From positions 1,054,001-1,118,000 of the forward strand of contig NZ_JAPDOB010000002.1 in the NCBI RefSeq assembly GCF_026013565.1: DNA of 64,000 nt, given 5' to 3'. This DNA is from Sphingomonas arvum (GTDB lineage: Bacteria; Pseudomonadota; Alphaproteobacteria; Sphingomonadales; Sphingomonadaceae). The translations under genes were made by a program, and so were the position numbers. Position 1 is the first letter of the stretch. Each line of letters starts with the position of its first letter. This document shows, in pieces, positions 25,855 to 34,259 of this stretch. The notes under the pieces are model-generated. The model had not been told where the DNA came from and did not search any database. It saw only the letters and a list, made by a program, of their open reading frames with translations.

Positions 25855-26679
25855 TTAGCCGCGCTCGACCGTCGGCGGCGGCGGCGGCGGCGGCGGCGGC
25901 GGGACCGGGCAGGTGTCGGTCGCCAGGATCACCGAGCCGTCCGGGCAGGTCTGCGTCGCCGGGGGCGGCGGCGGAGGCGGCGGCGGGGGCGGCGGGGGCG
26001 GCGGCGGGGGCGGCGGCGGAGCGAAGTTGAAGATCACCGACGCGAGCAGCGAGTGCGAGCGGAAGCGACCATCTACGTCGAACGCCGAGGTGCCCGTGCT
26101 GATGCTGTCCTTGATGTTGCTGGCGTTGAAGAAGCGATACTTCAGGCCGAGGTCGACATTGCTGCTGACCGGAACGCGGACACCCGCAAGGATTTGCCAG
26201 GCAAGGCCGCGGTCGGACACGCTATCGCTGCCGCCCAGCCCCAGGTCGACGGTCGTCTTGACCCGGGCGACACCGATGCCGGCGCCGACAAAGCCGTTCA
26301 GACTATCGTCGTTGCCGAAGTCGAGCAGCGCGTTGCCCATCAGAGACACGGCCCGGCTCTTGCCGTCAGCGTCGACGGCATTCGGGCCAACGAAGTTGCC
26401 GCGATAGGTGTCGTGGTTGGCGCGCTTGTAGCCGAGCTCGGCCTCAAGCCGGACGAGGCCAAGATCGTAGCCACCGACAAGATCGACGTCGTAGCCGGTC
26501 TTGTGGTCAATGGTCAGATAGTTGTCCAGCAAGGCGCCGGTCGAGGTGGTGAAGTCGATGTCCGCGTCCTCGACGAGCATCAGGCCGCCCTCGACGCCGA
26601 CGTACGGCGAACCATCACGAGCCATCGCCGGCGTCGCGAACGCGGCTGCCGCGGCAGCCGCCAGAAGATATTTGCGCAT
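25855..26679 (-). CDS. Outer-membrane beta-barrel protein, OmpA-like N-domain with poly-proline tail
   Basis: A 274-residue secreted protein with a signal peptide cleaved near residue 20 (AMA/RDGSPYVG). Residues about 20-218 alternate like an eight-stranded barrel, ending in SLLASVIFNFA. Then come about 20 prolines, the segment ATQTCPDGSVILATDTCPV with two cysteines, ten more prolines and TVERG. No OmpA C-terminal peptidoglycan-binding domain follows, so it lacks the usual wall anchor. ATG 26679 is chosen over an upstream in-frame codon at 26715 because it gives a proper signal peptide. Confidence 0.82.
   Translation of the reverse strand: MRKYLLAAAAAAAFATPAMARDGSPYVGVEGGLMLVEDADIDFTTSTGALLDNYLTIDHKTGYDVDLVGGYDLGLVRLEAELGYKRANHDTYRGNFVGPNAVDADGKSRAVSLMGNALLDFGNDDSLNGFVGAGIGVARVKTTVDLGLGGSDSVSDRGLAWQILAGVRVPVSSNVDLGLKYRFFNASNIKDSISTGTSAFDVDGRFRSHSLLASVIFNFAPPPPPPPPPPPPPPPPPPPPATQTCPDGSVILATDTCPVPPPPPPPPPPTVERG
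25873..26022. repeat. GGC-rich simple-sequence tracts encoding poly-proline
   Basis: Two GGC/GGG/GGA triplet tracts lie inside the OmpA-like gene and encode about 10 and about 20 prolines on the minus strand. Variable third bases show the tract is kept at protein level and not only a slippage product. Tract length may vary between strains. Confidence 0.8.
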
Positions 26680-26894
26680 GCTTTCCCCTTTTCCCGAGTT
26701 TAATGGCGCCGCCAATATCTAGAGCATCAGCCAAGTTGCCGTCTAGGCGCGGGTGTCACCCGGCGGTGCATTATCGTTGCGTCAAAGACACATTCTCAGG
26801 CCTTGCCGCTGAAAAACGTGCCTTCTCATCATCGCGCAGTCGCTATGGCCTCTGTGGCGCGCCCTGCTAATATCGGGACGGGAAGGAAGGGACC

Positions 26895-27509
26895 GTGTTG
26901 GCTGAACGCTCCGACGAGCCATTGATCGACTGCGTGGGGCTGAGCCCGATACCCTATGTCGTGAGCAACCCTCGGCTGCCCGACAATCCGCTGGTCGTCG
27001 CGAACCCGGCTTTCTGCGAATTGACCGGGTATCGCGAGGATGAAGTGGTCGGGCGTAATTGCCGATTTCTTGCCGGTGACGCGACGGAACCCTGGCTGAC
27101 CGAGCGGCTGCGGCAGGCGGTGCGCGACCGCCGGCCGGCCCTGGTGGACATCCTCAACTACAAGAAGGACGGTTCCCCGTTTCGCAACGCCGTCCTGGTC
27201 ACGCCTCTTTTCGATGATGATGGGGAGTTGCAGTTCTTCCTGGGCAGCCAGGTGGAGCTGCCGGATGAGAGCTCATCGGCCAGTTTCACCGGGCGGCGCG
27301 AGAAAGCGGTCCTGGCGGTCAAGGGTTTGCCGAACCGCCAGCGCCAGGTGCTGGAGCTAATCGCCAAGGGCCTGCTGAACAAGCAGATCGCTTGGGAGCT
27401 GGGGATCAGCGAAAAAACCGTGAAGATGCACCGCGCGCTGCTGATGGAGCGCTTGAACGTGCCCACTTCGGCGGACCTCATCCGCCTGGCCGTCGAAGCA
27501 GGCTTCTAG
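26895..27509 (+). CDS. LOV-HTH blue-light photoreceptor transcription factor (EL222-like)
   Basis: A 204-residue protein with a LOV domain (about residues 15-123) and a LuxR/GerE-type HTH (about 145-204). The flavin-cysteinyl motif is GRNCRFLAG with Cys56; other flavin contacts are [11 protein letters not shown] (Asn89, Asn98) and GSQ (Gln119). The HTH reads [22 protein letters not shown] and [10 protein letters not shown]. Proteins of this layout bind FMN, form a cysteine adduct under blue light, release the HTH and bind DNA. Start GTG 26895 follows GGAAGGAAGGGA. The gene stands alone, divergent from the OmpA-like gene, so targets are not obvious. Confidence 0.9.
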   Translation: MLAERSDEPLIDCVGLSPIPYVVSNPRLPDNPLVVANPAFCELTGYREDEVVGRNCRFLAGDATEPWLTERLRQAVRDRRPALVDILNYKKDGSPFRNAVLVTPLFDDDGELQFFLGSQVELPDESSSASFTGRREKAVLAVKGLPNRQRQVLELIAKGLLNKQIAWELGISEKTVKMHRALLMERLNVPTSADLIRLAVEAGF

Positions 27510-27609
27510 AGACCACTACCGGCTCACGGCCGTATCGCGTGGGGCGTCGGCTGCATTACATCGGCGCACTTCCCTGCCGTTGGACCGAGTCCGGCGGTAT
27601 GGCAGTCCG

Positions 27610-28800
27610 CTATCCCTGCTCAGCGGCTGCCTCGAGCGCCTCGCCCACCAGCTGGGCGAGGCGCTCCTTGCCTGGGAAGCCTTCCGCCACCCAGCGCCGC
27701 TCAATCGTCTGCAGAGTGCGGGCGACCGCCGGGCCGGGAACGAGGCCGCGACGGATGAGGTCGCCGCCTCCGACTGGCAATTTGTGCGGGACGAAGTGGC
27801 TCAGGGCGGCGGCGTCCTCCGCCTGGCCGGACAGCAGGAGGCGATCCTCGGCGCCCTCGCGTCCGATCCAGTAAGCGAGCGCTTGCGCGCTGCCATTCAG
27901 CTCCGGGGTGCTCGCAACCGCCAGCCGCTTGCGGGCCTTATTCGACAGCTTGAGCCGGGCGGCGACCCGCTCCGCCACCACCGGATCTGACGGCAGCAAC
28001 GCGGCGAGCCTGCGCAGTGCGTCGGGGCTGATGCCTGCGACTGTTTCCGCCCGGATGAGCGCCGCGAGCCGGTCACAGCGATCGGCCGCAATCTCCGGCA
28101 CGACCGGACGCAGGATGGAGTGCCGCACCATCAGTTCCACTGTCGCCGCAGGGTCGGGAATGGCTAGCAGCTTCAGCAGTTCGTCGGCGATCCGCTCGCG
28201 GGACAATGCCATCAGATCGTTGGCCCTGGCGATGCAGGCCGCCAGACTTCTCGAATCAGGCTCGACGCCCCCGAACCGCGCCTGAAAGCGGAAGAAGCGC
28301 AGAATGCGAAGGTGGTCCTCGGCGATGCGACGCAGCGGCTCGCCGATGAACCGCACCCGCCCGTCCGTAAGATCGCGCTGGCCGTCGAAGTAGTCGATCA
28401 ACCGGCGCTCGGCCGGGTCCCAGTAGAGTGCGTTGATGGTGAAATCACGACGCTCGGCGTCGGATTGCCAATCATCCGTAAAGGCGACAGTCGCGCGGCG
28501 GCCATCCGTGCTGACGTCGGCGCGAAGCGTGGTGATCTCCACTGGTTGCCGGTGGATGACTGCCGTCACCGTGCCATGCTCGATGCCGGTCGGGACCGTC
28601 TTGATGTCGGCTGCCCCGCATCGCCGCATCACTTCGTAGGGAGTAAGCGTGGTGGCGAGATCCACATCTTGAACATCGAGGCCCAGCAGGCGATCGCGAA
28701 CGGCGCCGCCGACGAAGCGGCTGGTGCCGGTCCCCAGCGCCCGCAGCAGCTCGGCAATCCCAGGCCGGGCCGCGAGTTCGTCGAGGGCGCTCAGCTCCAT
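27610..28800 (-). CDS. cca: CCA-adding tRNA nucleotidyltransferase
   Basis: A 396-residue class II nucleotidyltransferase that adds or repairs the CCA end of tRNAs. The catalytic head has GGAVRDRLLG and DVDLAT, the nucleotide-recognition motif is RRDFTINAL, and HLRILRFFRFQARFG begins the neck/body domain. I chose ATG 28800, which overlaps the Nudix stop by 10 bp. Together with the next two upstream genes it forms a tightly overlapped operon DUF1285-Nudix-cca. Confidence 0.92.
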   Translation of the reverse strand: MELSALDELAARPGIAELLRALGTGTSRFVGGAVRDRLLGLDVQDVDLATTLTPYEVMRRCGAADIKTVPTGIEHGTVTAVIHRQPVEITTLRADVSTDGRRATVAFTDDWQSDAERRDFTINALYWDPAERRLIDYFDGQRDLTDGRVRFIGEPLRRIAEDHLRILRFFRFQARFGGVEPDSRSLAACIARANDLMALSRERIADELLKLLAIPDPAATVELMVRHSILRPVVPEIAADRCDRLAALIRAETVAGISPDALRRLAALLPSDPVVAERVAARLKLSNKARKRLAVASTPELNGSAQALAYWIGREGAEDRLLLSGQAEDAAALSHFVPHKLPVGGGDLIRRGLVPGPAVARTLQTIERRWVAEGFPGKERLAQLVGEALEAAAEQG

Positions 28801-29375
28801 CCGAGCCGCCGGGTCAGGTTGACCAGCATGGCGGCGGTGGCGCCCCAGATGCGCCGCCCGCGCCAATCGATCTGATAGTAAGTGCGCATCTGCCCCTGGA
28901 ATTCAGCCTCCACTGCGCGCTGATTGGCGGGATCGAGCACGAAGGCAAGCGGCGCCTCGAACCAGTCCGCGACCTCATGCTCATGTGGGGTAAGGGGTAG
29001 ATCCGGAGCCACTTGTCCAAGCACCGGCGTGACGCAGTAGCCGGTGACCGTCCGGTAGGGATCGGCGACACCCCAGAGCTCCACCTGCGCGGGTGGGAGG
29101 CCGATTTCCTCATGCGCCTCGCGCAGGGCCGCCGCCGTTGCGTCCGCGTCCTCCGCGTCGATCCGGCCACCGGGAAACGCGATCTGCCCCGCATGGGTAC
29201 GCAAGTGCTCTCGCCTGACCGTCAGCAGCAAGCCGGGCTCGGCGCGACGGGTGATCGCGACCAGGACCGCTGCCGGACGCAGTTCGCCGGTGGTTGCTTC
29301 GACCAGGTCCCCGGCCAGCAGATGGGCAGGAGCGGGTGTCGCCAGTGATGCCCGCACTTCGTCGACCAGGGTCAT
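28791..29375 (-). CDS. Nudix hydrolase, CoA pyrophosphatase type
   Basis: A 194-residue Nudix enzyme. The box runs from FPGGRIDAEDADATAAALRE to AHEEIGL, with the longer spacing and the upstream LLTVRREHLRTHAGQIAF motif typical of CoA diphosphatases (NudL group). These release 3',5'-ADP from CoA or acyl-CoA. Start ATG 29375 overlaps the DUF1285 stop (ATGA), preferred over an upstream in-frame start at 29408. Cytoplasmic. Confidence 0.87.
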   Translation of the reverse strand: MTLVDEVRASLATPAPAHLLAGDLVEATTGELRPAAVLVAITRRAEPGLLLTVRREHLRTHAGQIAFPGGRIDAEDADATAAALREAHEEIGLPPAQVELWGVADPYRTVTGYCVTPVLGQVAPDLPLTPHEHEVADWFEAPLAFVLDPANQRAVEAEFQGQMRTYYQIDWRGRRIWGATAAMLVNLTRRLGWS

Positions 29376-29923
29376 GCTTGGAGTGGAAAGAACAGGCCAT
29401 CGCTCCAAACGCCGGGCTGCGCCGGGTCCTCGGCCAGGGCAACTTCGGCCAGCTCGTAATAGACCGGTCGCGCCAGGATGGCATTGAGGCCCGAACGCAC
29501 ATGCACCAGCGGGGCACCGTCTTGCAGACGAAGTTCGTGACCGGGTCCCAGCACCACCGCGTCGCCGCTGTTGATGCCAAAGGCGATGCGGCGCTCGCGC
29601 CCGGCGCCCTCCGTGACCATGGAAGTCGCCACTAACGGCGCCAGTTCGACTTCGATGGACAACTTTTCGCCCGGTGTGACCAGGACGAAGCTGCCGTCCG
29701 GCTCCCGACGCAGGATGCGCGAGAACTGCCGTACCAACGCCTCGCGCCCGATGGGAGCGCCCTGGTGAAACCAGCTGCCGTCTCGAGCGATGCGCATGTC
29801 ACTCGATCCGCAATGACTTGGGTGCCACTGCTCGACGGGCGGGAACCGCCTAGCCGCGATCGCCTCCGCGACTTCCGCAATGCTTCGTCCGGCGACGTCG
29901 ATTGGCACTAGCGTTTCGGGCAT
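29372..29923 (-). CDS. DUF1285 domain protein
   Basis: A 183-residue soluble protein. The motif QWHPSHCGSSDMRIARDGSW near residues 32-51 followed by GSFVLVTPGEKLSIEVE is characteristic of DUF1285, a family without an established biochemical role. It opens the DUF1285-Nudix-cca operon and is divergent from the SDR gene with 83 bp between starts, which must contain both promoters. Confidence 0.8.
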   Translation of the reverse strand: MPETLVPIDVAGRSIAEVAEAIAARRFPPVEQWHPSHCGSSDMRIARDGSWFHQGAPIGREALVRQFSRILRREPDGSFVLVTPGEKLSIEVELAPLVATSMVTEGAGRERRIAFGINSGDAVVLGPGHELRLQDGAPLVHVRSGLNAILARPVYYELAEVALAEDPAQPGVWSDGLFFPLQA

Positions 29924-30006
29924 GACCCCGCATGTAAGCCGCAGCCCGTCAGACGCAACGGCGCGGCGCTTTTGCGCTTCGCCCGCCTGCCCGTTAAGGG
30001 CGCACG

Positions 30007-30744
30007 GTGATGAAACGAACGGCGATCGTGACCGGCGGCGGCAAGCGCGTGGGGCGGGTGTTGGCCGAGCGGCTGCTCGCAGACGGCTGGACGGTGGTGG
30101 CGCATGTCCACCACGAAACGGACGAGGTCCCTGCCGGTGCGATCAGGGCGGTTGCGGATCTCGCCTCACCAGATTGCGCAGAGCCGATCCTGGCTGCTTG
30201 TCCGGCACCCCCGCAGCTGCTGGTCAACAATGGCGCGCGCTTTGCGTCCGACGACCTCGGCGGCTTCAATCCGCAGGAGTTTGCGGCGCACATGGCCGTG
30301 AACGTCCAGGCACCCACACTGCTGACGCGGGCCTTCGCCGCGGCGGGCGGCACGGGCGACCGGCTCATCGTCAACATCCTCGATGCCAAGCTGGCGGCGC
30401 CCAATCCGGATTTCCTCAGCTATACGCTGTCCAAGGCGGCGCTTGCGGCGCTGACCGACGTCTCTGCCCGGGCGTTGGCCGGGCAGGGGATCAGGGTCAA
30501 TGGAATTGCGCCTGCGCTGATGCTGCTGTCGGCGGGACAGACGAAAGGCAACTTCGACCGGGCCCATGGGCTGAACCCGCTTGGACGAGGGGTTACGCCC
30601 GATCACGTCTGGACTGCGCTACGCTTTCTGCTGGACTCGGATGTGACGACCGGCGAGGTGCTCACCATTGATGGCGGCCAGCGCTTCCTCGGCTTGTCGC
30701 GCGACGTTCAATTCCTCGACCTTTCGCCCACTGGAGCGCCATGA
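30007..30744 (+). CDS. SDR oxidoreductase, possible pteridine reductase (FolM-like)
   Basis: A 245-residue short-chain dehydrogenase. The N-terminal nucleotide motif TGGGKRVGR has an arginine pattern seen in pteridine reductases and FolM; NNGA and the catalytic YTLSK (Tyr, Lys) follow. The C-terminus contains TGEVLTIDGGQRF. The stop overlaps the dihydroneopterin aldolase start by 4 bp. That coupling, with the TGGGKRVG motif, suggests reduction of a dihydropterin, but this is inference from family and neighbour. Confidence 0.82.
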   Translation: MMKRTAIVTGGGKRVGRVLAERLLADGWTVVAHVHHETDEVPAGAIRAVADLASPDCAEPILAACPAPPQLLVNNGARFASDDLGGFNPQEFAAHMAVNVQAPTLLTRAFAAAGGTGDRLIVNILDAKLAAPNPDFLSYTLSKAALAALTDVSARALAGQGIRVNGIAPALMLLSAGQTKGNFDRAHGLNPLGRGVTPDHVWTALRFLLDSDVTTGEVLTIDGGQRFLGLSRDVQFLDLSPTGAP

Positions 30745-31169
30745 GCGACGTTGTTCCCTTCAAGCCGCGGCTGGACGGGCTGGTGCCCGAATCACTGGCC
30801 GTGCGCTCGGTCAAGATCCACCTCGACTCGCTGGAGGTGATGGCCGACATTGGCTTTCATGAGTTCGAGATCGGCGCTCCGCAGCGGCTCCTGATCAGCG
30901 TGGAGGTCTGGCTGGAGGACTGCTACCGGCCGACCAACGACGAGGCTGGCAACGCCTGGAACTACGATCATCTGCGGATCGAGGTGGAGCGGATCGCGCG
31001 CTCGCGTCGGTTCAACCTGCAGGAAACGTTATTGGCGGAAATCTACAGCTGGATTGCTGCGCGGGACGGAGTGAAGGGTCTTCGGGTGGCAAGTTGCAAG
31101 CCGGACGTTTACCCCAACGCTCGCGGAGTAGGGGTGGAGATCGCGTCGTTCGCCGGCGTGGCGCCATGA
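30741..31169 (+). CDS. folB: Dihydroneopterin aldolase-family protein (FolB)
   Basis: A 142-residue FolB-fold protein. The family pattern is visible in VMADIGFHEFEIGAPQRLLISVEVWL, then the central YDHLRIEVERIA and the C-terminal KPDVYPNARGVGVEI, where the Lys is the expected catalytic residue. FolB cleaves dihydroneopterin to 6-hydroxymethyl-dihydropterin in folate synthesis. The N-terminus is about 20 residues longer than minimal FolB. It is coupled to the SDR gene by ATGA overlap; folK and folP are not nearby. Confidence 0.83.
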   Translation: MSDVVPFKPRLDGLVPESLAVRSVKIHLDSLEVMADIGFHEFEIGAPQRLLISVEVWLEDCYRPTNDEAGNAWNYDHLRIEVERIARSRRFNLQETLLAEIYSWIAARDGVKGLRVASCKPDVYPNARGVGVEIASFAGVAP

Positions 31170-31358
31170 ACCGACGTCCACATCTGTATCGTCGGTGGAA
31201 CATTATGATTGCGCCGCCATTATGGGGTTATTAAGGAAGCGCGCCGGTTGCCGATGATATGTTGATACGTCGGCAAACCTTACCAGTCGGAATGGCGCAC
31301 GACATCGCCGTTCTGAGTGGCGGGGAGCCGGAGCCCGCTTAAGGAGATTTGCGGCAGA

Positions 31359-32048
31359 ATGTCTTACGCCAATCGCAGGCAGATGAGTGGCAACAGGACA
31401 GTGGCGATCGTAGTCGTCGCTCTGATCCATGTGCTCATCGGGTACGCTCTCATCACGGGTCTGGCGTACAGTGTCGTCAAGAAGGCCGCCGAGGACCTGA
31501 AGACGTTCGACGTCGAGGACGAGCCGCCGCCCCCGCCGGAGGAGCCGCCGCCCCCGCCGGAGCAGCCGCAGGTGGAAACGCCGCCGCCGCCGGTGGTTTC
31601 GCCGCCGCCGCTGGTGCGAACCAACACCCCGCCGCCCCCGGTATCCACGGCTCCCGTAGCCCCGCCGCCGGTGACCACCTACACCGCGACTCCGGCGCCG
31701 CCCGCGCCGCCGGCGCCTCCGCCTCCGCCGCCGCCGCCGCGGCCGGTGATCAGCCAGGCGGCCAAGGCGCGCGGCTCGCTGCCCGGCCTGTTCTCGACGG
31801 ATGACTATCCGCAGGACGCGATCCGCAACGAACAGCAGGGCACGACGTCCGTTTCGCTGACCATCGGCACCGACGGTCGGGTAAGCGGCTGCACGGTGAG
31901 TGGTTCGAGCGGCTCTGCGTCGCTGGACAATGCGACTTGCCGGATCATCCGCTCTCGGGCGCGCTACACGCCGGCCAAGGATCAGAGCGGCAATCCCATC
32001 GCGGGCACGGATAGCGCCCGGATCCGCTGGGTTCTGCCGGAAGAGTAA
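31359..32048 (+). CDS. tonB: Energy transducer TonB
   Basis: A 229-residue protein with a short cytoplasmic N-terminus, one membrane anchor at about residues 12-35, a long proline-rich periplasmic region (about 48-145) and a C-terminal TonB domain with YPQDAIRNEQQG and ending IRWVLPEE. It transmits proton-motive energy from ExbB/ExbD to outer-membrane receptors. ATG 31359 is preceded by TAAGGAGATTTG and is preferred to an in-frame start at 31317. It leads the operon tonB-exbB-exbD-exbD. Confidence 0.92.
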   Translation: MSYANRRQMSGNRTVAIVVVALIHVLIGYALITGLAYSVVKKAAEDLKTFDVEDEPPPPPEEPPPPPEQPQVETPPPPVVSPPPLVRTNTPPPPVSTAPVAPPPVTTYTATPAPPAPPAPPPPPPPPRPVISQAAKARGSLPGLFSTDDYPQDAIRNEQQGTTSVSLTIGTDGRVSGCTVSGSSGSASLDNATCRIIRSRARYTPAKDQSGNPIAGTDSARIRWVLPEE

Positions 32049-32091
32049 GTTTGAAGCCCCTTCCAACGAGTTCTAACCAAGGAAACGCACT

Positions 32092-32970
32092 ATGAACTTC
32101 GTGACTGTGATGGCCGCCGCCGCCGCTGCACCGGCCGGGGACAGCCCGTACGGCATCACCCAGGCCCTGAAGGAGGGCGGGGTCATCTCGATCGCGACCT
32201 TCACCATCCTGGTGGGCATGTCGATCTTCTCCTTCTACATCCTCTTCACCAAGCTGTTCGAGCAGCAGAAGATCATCAGCCAGGGCAAGAAGGTCCGCTC
32301 GGGCTTCTGGAACTCGCCGAATCTCAAGGATGCAGCGACGAAGCTGGACCAGCGCAGCGCTTACCGCGCCATCGTCGACGACGCGCTGGTTGCGCAGGAC
32401 CAGCACGGCAAGCTGACCAACCCGATCGACCAGCATGACTGGATGGCGAACTCGCTGGCCCGTTCGCAGGGCTCGATTGGCGCCCGTCTCGGCGAAGGCC
32501 TGGCCTTCCTCGCGACCGTCGGTTCGACCGCTCCGTTCATCGGTCTGTTCGGTACGGTGGTCGGCATCTACCGCGCCCTGATCAAGATCGGCGCGTCGGG
32601 TCAGGCCTCGATCTCCACGGTCGCGGGTCCGGTCGGTGAGGCGCTGATCATGACCGCGCTCGGCCTGGTCGTCGCGGTTCCGGCCGTGCTCGCTTACAAC
32701 TGGCTGATCCGTCGCAACAAGTCGATCATGGAGGACCTCGCTGCCTTCACGAACGACCTGCACGGCTACATCATGTCGGAAGGCAAGGTTAAGCCGAGCA
32801 TGAACGCGTCGGGCGCCGCTGCCGCGGGTTCGTCCTCGGTCGCTCGGGGGGCGCAGACCCGCTCGGGCACTGCTCCGACCCCGGCCGGCACGCAGCCGCT
32901 GACCACCGGCCAGACCTCGACGGGTCAGCAGGCCGGCGGCACCGGCACGACCACTGTCGACCGCCGCTAA
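32092..32970 (+). CDS. exbB: ExbB (MotA/TolQ/ExbB proton channel family)
   Basis: A 292-residue inner-membrane protein with three membrane segments at about residues 35-60, 140-165 and 180-205. The conserved stretch LAFLATVGSTAPFIGLFGTVVGIY is the family hallmark. Long N-terminal (MAAAAAAPAG) and C-terminal Ser/Thr/Gly-rich tails extend beyond the family core. It forms the proton channel with ExbD. Strong ribosome-binding AAGGAA precedes the ATG. Confidence 0.92.
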   Translation: MNFVTVMAAAAAAPAGDSPYGITQALKEGGVISIATFTILVGMSIFSFYILFTKLFEQQKIISQGKKVRSGFWNSPNLKDAATKLDQRSAYRAIVDDALVAQDQHGKLTNPIDQHDWMANSLARSQGSIGARLGEGLAFLATVGSTAPFIGLFGTVVGIYRALIKIGASGQASISTVAGPVGEALIMTALGLVVAVPAVLAYNWLIRRNKSIMEDLAAFTNDLHGYIMSEGKVKPSMNASGAAAAGSSSVARGAQTRSGTAPTPAGTQPLTTGQTSTGQQAGGTGTTTVDRR

Positions 32971-33042
32971 CAGGGACTGGAAACGGACCGGCGGCGGGGC
33001 GCCGCCGGTCCAACCTCTCAAGCTGAAGAAAGCCGTAACCCG

Positions 33043-33531
33043 ATGGCAATGAGCGTAGGCAAGGAAGAGGGCGACGACGTCCCCATGTCGGACATCAACA
33101 CCACGCCGCTGGTCGACGTGATGCTGGTGCTCCTGATCATCTTCCTGATCGCCGTTCCGGTGGTGGTGCAGACTGTGCCCTTGCAACTGCCCAAGACCGT
33201 CTACGAACCGCGTGAGACCAAGCCGGAGAACGTCGAGCTGACCATCCGCGGCGGCCCTGGCGATACGTGCGAGGTCTACTGGGGCATGCAGCGGGTCAGC
33301 TCCCAGGAGCTGCTCGACCGTTCGGTCAAGAAGCTCGAGGATGCGGTTGCAGCCGCTGGCGGAGCGGAAAACCTGACGGAAGAGACCATGCCCGAAGCGC
33401 ATCTGCGTGGTGACATCAACACGCCGTACAAGTGCATTGGCGGGGCGGTTTTCACCATGCAGCGTGCCGGTTTTGCACGCGTGGGCTTCGTGTCCGAGCC
33501 GCCGGCCGGCGCGACAGTCGCCCGCCTGTAA
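33043..33531 (+). CDS. exbD: ExbD biopolymer transporter, copy 1
   Basis: A 162-residue protein with one membrane segment at about residues 21-45 carrying the proton-active Asp25 in NTTPLVDVMLVLL. The periplasmic domain is longer than in copy 2 and contains two cysteines (Cys76, Cys131) that could form a disulfide. Works with ExbB to energise TonB. Followed 33 bp later by a second exbD. Confidence 0.9.
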   Translation: MAMSVGKEEGDDVPMSDINTTPLVDVMLVLLIIFLIAVPVVVQTVPLQLPKTVYEPRETKPENVELTIRGGPGDTCEVYWGMQRVSSQELLDRSVKKLEDAVAAAGGAENLTEETMPEAHLRGDINTPYKCIGGAVFTMQRAGFARVGFVSEPPAGATVARL

Positions 33532-33564
33532 GCTTCGCAGCGCCAAGAGAAGGATCCGCCAACC

Positions 33565-33993
33565 ATGGCGATGCAGACGACGAGCAACAACACCGACGGC
33601 GAACCGATGATGGAGATGAACACCACTCCGCTCATCGACGTCATGCTGGTGCTGATCATCATGCTGATCATCACCATTCCGCCGCAGACCCATGCCGTTA
33701 AGCTGGACCTGCCGCAGAACAGCAACAGCACGCCGCCGCCGATCGATCCGATCAAGAACAAGATCGTCGTGACGGCCAACGGTTCGACCCTATGGAACGG
33801 GACGCCCGTTAATCTGGTCCAGTTGCGCCAGTACCTAGACCAGACCCAGCAAATGAACCCGGAGCCGGAGCTGCACCTGCAGCCGGAGCCGAACGCCCGC
33901 TACGAGACGGTCGATGAGGTGCTGGTAGTGACCAAGCAGGCGAAGGTCAGCAAGATGGGCTTCGTCGGCAACGAGGCCTACGGCAACTTCTAA
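33565..33993 (+). CDS. exbD: ExbD biopolymer transporter, copy 2
   Basis: A 142-residue ExbD with Asp25 in NTTPLIDVMLVLI and a periplasmic domain without cysteines. It shares the N-terminal motif with copy 1 but diverges elsewhere, so it is not a recent tandem duplicate. The operon ends with a good terminator at 34026-34059. Two different ExbD subunits may make a mixed dimer or serve different receptors. Confidence 0.9.
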   Translation: MAMQTTSNNTDGEPMMEMNTTPLIDVMLVLIIMLIITIPPQTHAVKLDLPQNSNSTPPPIDPIKNKIVVTANGSTLWNGTPVNLVQLRQYLDQTQQMNPEPELHLQPEPNARYETVDEVLVVTKQAKVSKMGFVGNEAYGNF

Positions 33994-34025
33994 CCGTTCG
34001 ATCGGGACCATCCCGATTGCGACTA

Positions 34026-34059
34026 GGGGCGGCGCCACCCGGTGCCGCCCCTTCTTTTT
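34026..34059 (+). terminator. Rho-independent terminator of the tonB operon
   Basis: GGGGCGGC (34026-34033) pairs with GCCGCCCC (34044-34051) and is followed by TTCTTTTT. It lies about 30 bp after the second exbD stop. Confidence 0.82.
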
Positions 34060-34259
34060 GGCTGGCCCCAGCTCAACAGAAGTGCGGTCGTTGCGCGATC
34101 GGTCCTGCACCAAACGAGGAAAGGGATGGCTGCCTCTAAGGTCCCTAGCCCCGCTCGCCGCGTCGTGCGCGATGGACATCACCCCTGATGTGAGATGTCG
34201 CTCCGCAGTAGGTCCAATCGGGTGATCGACGGCCTCATCGGCCACCAGCCTTCATCACC
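34060..34259. other. Intergenic stretch without a supported gene
   Basis: About 200 bp between the tonB-operon terminator and the stop of the CsaA-like gene. It contains only a 20-codon open frame from 34126 with a purine-rich stretch before it, and an imperfect dyad (GGTGAT...ATCACC, 34219-34258) at the end of the minus-strand gene. Neither is strong enough to call. Confidence 0.4.

Noticed and set aside
25873-26022. GGC-rich tandem repeats as a possible CRISPR or variable-number locus
   Set aside because: They are proline codons inside an outer-membrane protein gene, with no spacer pattern.
31945-33693. A 582-codon minus-strand frame opposite exbB and exbD
   Set aside because: Antisense to three genes with clear membrane and ExbB/ExbD motifs.
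34126-34188. A 20-codon ORF with a purine-rich leader after the tonB operon
   Set aside because: No terminator, no coupling to neighbours and no recognisable peptide; weaker than the case at 38397.
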